Shown: positions 1 to 6,600 of the stretch, one piece after another | Layout: each line of letters starts with the position of its first letter | How positions within the stretch are numbered: position 1 is the stretch's first letter | Assembly: GCA_964468125.1 (NCBI GenBank) | Contig: CAYXVF010000122.1 | Coordinates: 1 to 17,726, forward strand | Length of the DNA stretch: 17,726 bases | Direction of reading: 5' to 3' | Source of the DNA: CAYXVF01 sp964468125 | GTDB taxonomy: Bacteria; Myxococcota; XYA12-FULL-58-9; CAYXVF01 | The notes under the pieces: generated by a model | Told to the model about the DNA's origin: nothing | The model's input: the letters and a program-made list of their open reading frames with translations, nothing else | Database searches by the model: none | Translations under genes and position numbers: made by a program

Positions 1-260
1 GCGTAGCTCAGTTGGCGTATTCATCGCGCGTCCTACCGGAAGCGCTTCTACCAACTGGCAATACCTGATACATCGATTGGGAATGCAGGCGTAGCTCAGT
101 TGGCGTATTCATCGCGCGTCCTACCGGAAGCGCTTCTACCAACCGGCAATACCTGATACATCGATTGGGAATGCAGGCGTAGCTCAGTTGGCGTATTCAT
201 CGCGCGTCCTACCGGAAGCGCTTCTACCAACTGGCAATACCTGATACATCGATTGGGAAT
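1..260 (+). repeat. Tandem 88-bp repeats, each starting with a tRNA-Gly 5' fragment
   Basis: Three units with a period of exactly 88 bp are visible. The first is cut by the window edge and lacks its first 4 nt (1-84); the others are 85-172 and 173-260. Each unit begins with GCAGGCGTAGCTCAGTTGG, identical to the first 19 nt of the intact tRNA gene at 261. The remaining 69 nt are unrelated to the tRNA body and end directly against the next tRNA 5' end. The copies are near identical: the middle unit reads CCAACCGG where the other two read CCAACTGG (around 141-148). Each unit contains the 10-bp palindrome GAAGCGCTTC. Because the 69-nt part lies immediately upstream of the real tRNA, it probably carries the tRNA promoter, so the array looks like repeated duplication of promoter plus tRNA 5' end. 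The array may extend further left. Confidence 0.95.
221..248 (+). promoter_or_regulatory. Candidate promoter of the tRNA gene (repeated in each unit)
   Basis: GATACA at 243-248, preceded by TG-like context (cctGATACA), lies 12 nt upstream of the tRNA 5' end and could be an extended -10 element. The best -35 candidate is CTTCTA at 221-226, 16 nt upstream, which is a poor match to TTGACA. The same sequence recurs upstream of every tRNA 5' fragment in the array. The call is an inference from position and weak similarity. Confidence 0.3.
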
Positions 261-336
261 GCAGGCGTAGCTCAGTTGGTAGAGCATCAGCTTCCCAAGC
301 TGAGGGTCGCGAGTTCGAGCCTCGTCGCCTGCTCCA
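261..336 (+). tRNA. tRNA-Gly (anticodon CCC)
   Basis: A complete cloverleaf can be drawn. The acceptor stem pairs GCAGGCG (261-267) with CGCCTGC (326-332). The discriminator is T333, followed by a genome-encoded CCA (334-336). The anticodon stem is TCAGC (287-291) with GCTGA (299-303), around the loop TTCCCAA. The anticodon CCC (294-296) reads GGG. The T arm contains GAGTTCGAGCCTC. The U73 discriminator and the CCC anticodon agree with bacterial glycine tRNAs. The first 19 nt are shared with the upstream tandem repeats, and the identity stops inside the D loop at 279. No T-rich terminator is evident downstream. Confidence 0.97.
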
Positions 337-454
337 TTCCTTTCTCCCACGCCCGCATCTGTGTTATCGCCCGGTCCGTCTTTCACCTCCGTACGAGCTT
401 CGGTTTCCTCGACGGCCCTGGCGACGGGATCTCCTTTGGCCTGGTCTGGGTGCG

Positions 455-2491
455 TTAACCGTCGGCTCCGGACTGCGCGAGGCGCGTTTCCACCACGAAG
501 CGCTCGAGCGGCTCCGCGAAGGGCGCTTCCGGAAGGACGCTCTTTCCGTGTGCGTCGTCGAGGGCTTCCGTGAGTCGGTCGAGATCTTCCCCGATCGCGT
601 CCAGGATCGAATTCGGCAGAGGCTCCCACTCCGACCGCTGCTTCACCGCGACGAGCTCCGGTACGCGTGCGACGCCGTACGCTTCGGCTAGTCGTCCCAC
701 GTGGGTTTCGACCTCACCGGTCAGGAGCAGGTGACGCCCGGTCAGCGCCACACGATAGGCGTAGAGCGCACGCTTGGCGCTCGCTTCCCCTGCCCGCCCT
801 TCGCGCTCGAGCTCGCGACGCACGCCCTTTAAGAACCCGCGGTAGTGATGATAGGCCCGTCTCGAAAGCGACTCACGCGCGAGCTCTTGGAGACGCAAAC
901 CCAGCGGTGTAACGATGAGTGGCATCGGCCCGAGGAAGCGCTCGATCACGTTCCCGTTGCCCGACAGAAGCAATGACGCGGCACTCCCGAGCTCGTTTAG
1001 AGTGAGATCGTATTCCCGTCCTTCCCAGTCACCGAGGAAATCGACGCTGAGCGTCGGTTTGCTGAGCCCCAGGAGCCGCTCCGCCGGCAGTGCATGAACG
1101 CCTTTGAGGTCGAGGTCACTGTCCGGTGATGGAAACCCGTAGGTGTGCGAGCCGGTCAATGCGACCCAAAGCGTGCGCCCCTCGTGCAGCGAGACCACGT
1201 AGGCCTCGAAAAACCGTCGAAGCGCCCCCACGTCGATATCCGGGGGCAGCGCGACCGGAAACATCTCCAGAGCCCACTCGTCCGAGCGGTACGACACGTG
1301 GCTTTCCCGCGGCTCGACGGCGAGCGCGAATGCGGTGCGTGCGGCCTTTCGCCGACAGGCCTTCAGAAACGCATCCGCCGCTTCGTAGTCCGGACGCTCC
1401 GGTAGGAGGGTGGATCCCGCGTGCTCTTCGAGCTCCTGCGCGATCTCCCGTGCTTCCTCGACGACCTCTTCCACGCGGACCCGCAGCTCCTTGATGTCGA
1501 GCAGACGCGTGCGCAGCGCGCCTTCTACCACGATCAGCGGCTCGCCGGTCGTGAGCCAGGAGACGCAGGAGTGGAGCAGACGCAGCAGGTTGTAGGCGTT
1601 CTTCGGTCGGTAGGTGCTCGGCACGAGCTCCGCACGGCGACCCGCAGCGACCGCCTCGACGACGGAGGAAAACTCGGCGCTCGCGATGAGCCCGCGATCG
1701 AAGAGACTGCGGCACACGCCCTTCACCTCCCGCTTGGCTTCAGCGTCGTTCGTCGCAACCCCGAGCCCCTTCAGGCGCGCCGCTGCACCTGCCGCATCTC
1801 GGATCTCCCGGCGTTCGATCGCTTCCAGGAAGTCGCGAACCGCTTCGTCGCGTTGGAGCGAGCGCTCGAGCTTCTTGAACTGGCTCTGCGCGTAGCGGCC
1901 GAAGCTGCCCAGAATGTTCATCGAGACGAACATGCGTCGCTCACGTCGGAGCCTGTCCCCGAGCTCGGTGCTCGCCGTGACCAACGGAGACCACAGCGTT
2001 TCGAGCGTGTTGGCGTCCCCCCGTAGGCCCTGCTCCACCAGCTTGCCGACCTCCCAGTACGCCGCGTCGCCGGTAGGATGTTGAATTTCATCGGGAGCCT
2101 GCCAGAGCCCCGATGCCTCCTCGAAGGGCAAAACAAAGCAGCCGCGGACGTCTTCGTCCGAGTGTTCATTTGCCAGGCCCCAGGCGTGGCTTCCCACCAC
2201 GGCGGCGTAGATCACGTGGTCGCGAAGGCGCCGATAGTCCCACTGGCGGTTGCCCAGATCTTCGAGTAGGTCCTCGCGCTCCAGCGCGAGTTGGTCCCGT
2301 CGCGCCCGTAGGGTGCGGCCACTGGGTGTTTCGAGCAGATAGCTGTGATGGGCCACCTCACGAACGACCGCGACCGTCGCTTCCTTGTGCCGGTATCCGT
2401 CCTCGCCGCGCAGCTCGGTCCGGAGCGCAACCCGCGTGCCACGCGGGAGCACGACCGATTCGCGGTCCAATTGAAAGGGGCGCCGGGGCAT
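455..2491 (-). CDS. Tandem YcgL-type nucleotidyltransferase (two NTase domains)
   Basis: This 678-aa protein contains two copies of the polymerase-beta-type nucleotidyltransferase signature G-S-x(3)-G ... D-x-D. The first is GSHAWGLANEHSDEDVRG (residues 100-117) and the second is GSHTYGFPSPDSDLDLKG (447-464). Each is followed by a largely helical segment; NLLRLLHSC near 301 and SAKRALYAYRVAL near 571 resemble the helical part of the YcgL family (COG3541). Both catalytic Asp pairs are intact, so both domains may bind metal and NTP. The substrate is not known. The N-terminal 70 residues are a small beta-rich extension without a recognised domain. The start is fixed by a strong ribosome site (GAGGAGAG) just upstream; the frame is open to 3079, but that extension lacks such support. 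The gene is divergent from the next gene and transcribed toward the tRNA. A housekeeping or tRNA-related role is possible but unproven. Confidence 0.88.
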   Translation of the reverse strand: MPRRPFQLDRESVVLPRGTRVALRTELRGEDGYRHKEATVAVVREVAHHSYLLETPSGRTLRARRDQLALEREDLLEDLGNRQWDYRRLRDHVIYAAVVGSHAWGLANEHSDEDVRGCFVLPFEEASGLWQAPDEIQHPTGDAAYWEVGKLVEQGLRGDANTLETLWSPLVTASTELGDRLRRERRMFVSMNILGSFGRYAQSQFKKLERSLQRDEAVRDFLEAIERREIRDAAGAAARLKGLGVATNDAEAKREVKGVCRSLFDRGLIASAEFSSVVEAVAAGRRAELVPSTYRPKNAYNLLRLLHSCVSWLTTGEPLIVVEGALRTRLLDIKELRVRVEEVVEEAREIAQELEEHAGSTLLPERPDYEAADAFLKACRRKAARTAFALAVEPRESHVSYRSDEWALEMFPVALPPDIDVGALRRFFEAYVVSLHEGRTLWVALTGSHTYGFPSPDSDLDLKGVHALPAERLLGLSKPTLSVDFLGDWEGREYDLTLNELGSAASLLLSGNGNVIERFLGPMPLIVTPLGLRLQELARESLSRRAYHHYRGFLKGVRRELEREGRAGEASAKRALYAYRVALTGRHLLLTGEVETHVGRLAEAYGVARVPELVAVKQRSEWEPLPNSILDAIGEDLDRLTEALDDAHGKSVLPEAPFAEPLERFVVETRLAQSGADG

Positions 2492-2522
2492 GGTCTCTCC
2501 TCGCATTTTGCCTCGGACCCAT

Positions 2523-2552
2523 AGTGTAGAGTAGCGACGAGCTCCGAACCAA
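2523..2552 (-). promoter_or_regulatory. Candidate sigma-70 promoter for the nucleotidyltransferase gene
   Basis: On the minus strand TTGGTT (2547-2552) and TACACT (2523-2528) are separated by 18 bp, a permissible -35/-10 arrangement about 30 nt upstream of the start codon. It lies in the 72-bp gap between divergent genes, so it overlaps the control region of the 109-aa gene. The elements are imperfect and the assignment is tentative. Confidence 0.35.
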
Positions 2553-2563
2553 AGGAGGCCCCG

Positions 2564-2893
2564 ATGAGCTTCGTCCTCGCGCTCGTGGCAGCACCCGACA
2601 CAATGAATGGGACGGCGGCGCTGCAACGCACTCTGACCCATCACGATCCGATGGGTGACTTCCTCGATGGACGCTATCGTTTTGAGATCCGCGGCGAGTA
2701 CGCGAGCGGAGAGGGCATCGTACGCACCGTGGAGCTCGACTTTCGCCACGCCAGCATGGTCGATCGCTACGAGCGTGCTCGCATGTACCGCGATTACCTG
2801 AGCTATCTCTGGGGTCTGCCGATGAAGCTGCGCGACCCAGGAACGCGCGTCGACCCGGTCACCAAACGCGTGACCTTCGAAGGCGTGCGCTGA
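2564..2893 (+). CDS. Hypothetical protein, 109 aa
   Basis: I do not recognise this protein. The start is well supported: AAAGGAGG lies 6-7 nt upstream of the ATG. It is mixed and mostly charged (DGRYRFEIRGEY, then DRYERARMYRDYLSYLWGLP), and looks like a small soluble alpha/beta protein. The first 11 residues are hydrophobic but lack a basic N-terminus and are too short for a convincing signal peptide. It has no cysteines. It is divergent from the double nucleotidyltransferase, 72 bp apart, which suggests shared regulation. A dyad follows its stop codon by 12 nt and may serve as its transcript end or as a regulator site for the next gene. Confidence 0.75.
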   Translation: MSFVLALVAAPDTMNGTAALQRTLTHHDPMGDFLDGRYRFEIRGEYASGEGIVRTVELDFRHASMVDRYERARMYRDYLSYLWGLPMKLRDPGTRVDPVTKRVTFEGVR

Positions 2894-2905
2894 TCCCTCG
2901 AATAC

Positions 2906-2935
2906 CCTGACAAACGTGTCAGGACCTAACACGTT
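2906..2935 (+). promoter_or_regulatory. Two overlapping perfect dyads (operator/UAS or alternative hairpins)
   Basis: CCTGACA-AACG-TGTCAGG (2906-2923) is a perfect 7-bp inverted repeat. AACGTGT (2913-2919) also pairs perfectly with ACACGTT (2929-2935), so the two structures share bases and exclude one another. There is no T-run immediately after, so a simple intrinsic terminator is unlikely. The element sits about 125-150 bp upstream of the sigma-54-like promoter at 3058-3073, the usual distance for an activator-binding site. It could instead mark the 3' end of the preceding gene. Confidence 0.45.
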
Positions 2936-3057
2936 AGAATTCTTGGGTTTTCTCGTTTGGGCGGTCGAGCTGTCGCGAATGTCCGAGGCGTGATCCCGCT
3001 CACACCTGAGCGGCTCTCTAAATATTTGGAATTGTTGATTTTTTCTTTGTCCCTGGT

Positions 3058-3073
3058 TGGCACCGGGCTTGCT
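3058..3073 (+). promoter_or_regulatory. Candidate sigma-54 promoter (-24/-12)
   Basis: TGGCAC-CGGGC-TTGCT matches the sigma-54 consensus (TGGCAC, five bases, TTGCW) at all fixed positions, with the required 10 nt between the GG and GC dinucleotides. It follows an AT-rich tract (about 3016-3052) in an otherwise GC-rich sequence. That tract contains, on the minus strand, AATCAA as in an IHF core, although the second half of the IHF site is poor. The predicted transcription start is near 3084, two bases before the ATG of the small membrane protein at 3086, so the message would be nearly leaderless or the gene starts further in. Confidence 0.6.
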
Positions 3074-3085
3074 CATCACTCATGC

Positions 3086-3253
3086 ATGACCGTTCGCTGG
3101 CCCTACATCGTCGCGCTTTCCATGGCCTTCCTGCTCGGGCTCGCCGGTACCGTGCTCGCGGCGAAAGCCCTCGGCAACGATGATGCGTCCGATGCGCGTC
3201 CGGTGGTTCACGAGCCTGTGCCGCGGGCGCCCCTGCCGACGATCGAGTGCTGA
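3086..3253 (+). CDS. Small single-pass membrane protein ending in Glu-Cys (55 aa)
   Basis: The ORF encodes a short basic N-terminus (MTVRW), one hydrophobic segment (about residues 6-27, with LSMAFLLGLAGTVLAA) and a polar, proline-rich tail ending PTIEC. The predicted form is a membrane-anchored peptide with the tail outside the cytoplasm; this is inferred from hydrophobicity alone. No ribosome site precedes the ATG. The frame is open further upstream (to 2957), so a TTG start near 3035 is possible, and an internal ATG at 3122 would leave 44 aa. A sigma-54-type promoter ends 13 nt upstream. It converges on another small membrane protein with a similar plan, 23 bp away. No known family is recognised. 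Confidence 0.55.
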   Translation: MTVRWPYIVALSMAFLLGLAGTVLAAKALGNDDASDARPVVHEPVPRAPLPTIEC

Positions 3254-3276
3254 ACAGGCGCGGCTGAGTCCACGCA

Positions 3277-3438
3277 TCAACACTCCACCACCACCACTGC
3301 GGTTTCACCCCGCGTATCGACCTGTTCCGTGGCCTGATCCGTTACCGCTGCCGCGACCCAACCAGCGGCGAAGTAAGCCGCGACGAAGCTCGCGACAAAG
3401 GCGAGGGCGACCATCATCATCATCTTGCGCATTTCCAT
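3277..3438 (-). CDS. Small single-pass membrane protein ending in Glu-Cys (53 aa)
   Basis: This short gene has a clear GAGGAG ribosome site six bases before its ATG. The protein starts MEMRKMMMM, continues with one Ala/Val/Phe-rich transmembrane segment (about residues 8-32), and has a short polar tail ending AVVVVEC. An ATG lies in frame two codons upstream but directly abuts the ribosome site, so 3438 is preferred. The layout (basic N-terminus, one membrane span, about 22-residue tail, terminal Glu-Cys) parallels the convergent neighbour. The single C-terminal cysteine could form a disulfide or be a modification site; this is inference. I recognise no family. Confidence 0.68.
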   Translation of the reverse strand: MEMRKMMMMVALAFVASFVAAYFAAGWVAAAVTDQATEQVDTRGETAVVVVEC

Positions 3439-3577
3439 CGCCATCTCCTCGGGGACTCGTACCCCGTGTCCTAGACGTTCCGCCGCCGCCGCCCATTCAC
3501 GAGCCTACTCTCGCCCATCGGCGCGCCCGGGGATGTGATGGGACTCACCTAAGTTTCTGAATTTAGGGGGCTTTTAG

Positions 3578-3608
3578 TGATCGGCGTCACACGCTGGCGC
3601 GCCGATCA
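3578..3608 (-). terminator. Hairpin at the 3' end of the lipoprotein operon
   Basis: TGATCGGCG (3578-3586) and CGCCGATCA (3600-3608) form a perfect 9-bp stem with a 13-nt loop. One arm contains the stop codon of the 1167-aa lipoprotein gene. In the minus-strand transcript the stem is followed by CTAAAAGCCCCC rather than a U-run, so it may be an mRNA 3'-stabilising hairpin or a non-canonical terminator. Confidence 0.45.
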
Positions 3609-6600
3609 GGGACAGGAGCCGCCTTCGACGACCCGGAGGCGGTAGGTCGTGTTCTTTTCCTCTTCGTTGCCGTCCAAGGCCGCCCGCACATAGTAGGTCT
3701 GCTCACTTGCAGGGGAGGTGAAGGTGACCACTTCCGGCGCGATGTTTTGCCGGCTCTGGCCCACCAGCGACGTGGGCAGCCCGTCCGTACCGGTCGGTGT
3801 GAGCGCGTCATAGACGAAAAGGTCGATGTCTCCTTCCTCGTGGACGAACTCGAGGCAAACCGTGACCGTTCGGCTCGCCGGCACTTCGACCGCGTACCAG
3901 TCTTCATCGCGGCAGAGCGCCGCATCTTCACTCAGCGGCACGATGGTGTCGAAGTCCGCGGCTGCGCCGAGGGAGTAGGGCGACACCTGGCTCGACGGCT
4001 CAAAGGGATCTTCTGGGCAGACGCGCGTGACCTGCAGGTCGAGGAAGTAGACATTGTCGAACCGATCGTCGCCCGCCGGGTCTTGCGGTTGAACCTGCAG
4101 CAGGTAATCCCCCACCGCACCGTCTTCGGGGACCGTGTAGCGCACCGTTTCGACGAAGCGCGCGCCGGATTCGGGACCGTCGATTGTGCTCAGAATACCG
4201 CTCGAGGTGGCGCCGAAGGGCCCGGGGAGGCGGAAGTTGAGGTCGAGCTGCCCGTCGTCCGGTGAGCTGTAGAAGGTGGCGGCCAAGCGATCACCGGGAG
4301 CGAGGTCCACCGAATACCAGTCCTGCTCACCTCCGCTCGAGGTGCACACGCGCAGCGGTCCCAGGAACGCGCGTTGTTGTCGGCCGTCCATCGGATCCAC
4401 ATCCAGAACGACCGGCACCGCGTCGTCCCAACGGTTGTTACCCGGCGCGATCTCGAATTCGTCTTCGGTGCAGCTCAGCGGCGCGACCGTCACGTCGAGG
4501 TCGTAGTCTGCGACCCAGCGGTCGCGATTGTAGACCACCAGGTAGGCGTCACCGGCTGCGCCGTCGAGGTCGAAGTCGAGCCATTGAAAGCCGCTCCCAT
4601 CTACCGCGCTGTCGTCGCGCTGACCGGTCGTGGGGATTTCACCCGCCGGTGCCGATGCGCCGAGCACCGCGTCGTCGAAGCCGCGCGTCGCGACCCGGGC
4701 GAGAAACGGATCGTAGAAGACCTTGGCGATCACGCGTTCGCCCGTTCCCACCGGTAGCTGATAATAGGCGACATCGTCGATGCACAGCTGGAGTCCTTCC
4801 TGGAGTCCTCCCAAGCCGGTGAGGACCGTCGCGCCCGCGGCCGTATCGTCAGCGTCGTTCGGCGTGCAAGCGGGCGGATTGCTCGAAGTGACACTCAGGA
4901 CGTAGTCGAAGGGGCCGGTGCTGAGATCCAGGGGGCGCACAGCGACGTAGTATTCGCTGGCGCCCGTCGGTCTCACGCTGAAGCTTTGGCCGGCGGCGCT
5001 CGGGGTTTCGCTGTTGACTTCGGCCTCGAGCGCGACCGGATCGGTCCCGCCGAGCACGATCACGTTGCTCGGTGGGCCCGGGCTCACGCCGCTCACCGAC
5101 ACGACGAGCTCTTGGTCGGCTGCGAGCGGGAGGCGGCCTCCGGCGCCGTCGTCGAGTCCCAAGCGATACCAATCGATGTCGAGGCGACACACGTTGACCA
5201 TGTCTACCGTGCCCATGAATTCGCCGTTCACGTCGGGCTGGAGCGCAATCCCGCTCGCGGTGGTGTAGACATCGTTGAACGACGGTGGGTCTAGGGGGTC
5301 CGCGGCCTCGGCCTCGTCGAAGCGGTCGTCGACGCAGGTCGCGCCCGCCTCGATGCTGACGCTCACGCTGTAGGTCGGGTCGTTGCCGTTGGCGCGGAAG
5401 ACGTAGAGGTAGTAGCGACCACCGGTGCGACTCGAGTCCTCGAGGCGCTCGTTGGTGCCGATGGAGCTCGAGCTGTCGGCGATTCGCGTGTCCGTTGCAG
5501 GTTCGTCGCCGACGAAGGGACCATAGAGAATCGCATCCAGGTCACCGGAGGAGCCATTGACGTTCGCGATCACCGTGGCTCCGACCGGCGCGATAATCTC
5601 AAAGTAGTCCGCCTCGCCTTGGCAAATCGTGTGTGGATTGCCCAGACACTGAACGGTCTGTGAGCCACCCAGGGGCCCGTTCACGGTGCATCCGGTGGCG
5701 GGGGCGGAATCGTCGTTCAGGAGAGTCGCGCTCTCGAACGCATCGTTGCGGCCGTTTGTGTCTTCGAAGGCGTCGTCGCAGAGGTCGTCCGGGTTAGCGC
5801 TGCTGCGCGTCAAATTGAGGGTGTAGTTCCCGGCGTTCTGAGCTCGAATGACACCGATGAAGTAGGTGCCCGTGAAGTTCGCGATGAGCTCCAGCGCTTC
5901 GTTGCCGTTGATCGAAATCCGCCCCGTGTCGATCGTCGTCGCTCGGTCGGGAGCGATCGCACGAAGGTCCGCCTCGAGAGGAGTCGTCGAGCTCCCGGAG
6001 ACGCGCAGGACGTCTCCCCGTTCGAGGACGACGGTGAAGTAATCGAAGTCGTCGCCGGGGCAGAGTCCTAGCTCGCTCACGCCGAGAGACGCGCCCACGA
6101 CAGGGACGGGCAAGAAAAAGCCGCCGTCGGTCGCTTCGCTGAGCGTTTGGTTCGGCTCGTTATTGTCTTGGACGCAGGGAAGATCCTGCGCGGAGCGGCA
6201 CACGTTGTCTTGCGTGTCGCAAAACTCACCGAACGGACAGTCACTGTTGTTTTCGCAGGTTGCTCGGCAGAGCTGAACCAAGGGGTCACAGGTCTCTCCG
6301 CCTGAACAATCCTCGTCGCTCAGGCACCCGACGCATCGGCCTTCGGTCGTGTCGCAGAGCGGAAAGCCCGTACCCTCGCAATCCGCGTTGCAGCCGCACT
6401 GCACGCAGCGGCCGTCCGGGTTGCAAAACTCACCTGCAAGGCACTCCCCTCGAATCACCGGAAGCTGTGGGCACGTGCTCGTGAGCTCGCCGGGGCCGGG
6501 CGGGGTGCACTCGTCGCCGACGGGCAAGCACAGGCTCGCGCCGCTGTCGCCGAAACCCTGGCAAGAAACATCGGGCAGACCGCAGCAGTTGCTGGTGCTC

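Noticed and set aside
1..260. CRISPR array
   Set aside because: The units are contiguous 88-bp copies without unique spacers, and each begins with tRNA sequence.
1..336. Integration (att) site of a phage or genomic island at the tRNA
   Set aside because: The duplicated part is the tRNA 5' end plus upstream DNA, the tRNA 3' half is not repeated, and no integrase is present in the window.
96..629. A minus-strand open frame with an internal peptide repeat across the array
   Set aside because: The peptide repetition merely reflects the 88-bp DNA repeat, and the frame runs through the tRNA gene and overlaps the 3' end of the nucleotidyltransferase gene.
2492..3079. N-terminal extension of the nucleotidyltransferase
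   Set aside because: The extension is antisense to the 109-aa gene and lacks domain similarity. A strong ribosome site directly precedes the ATG at 2491.
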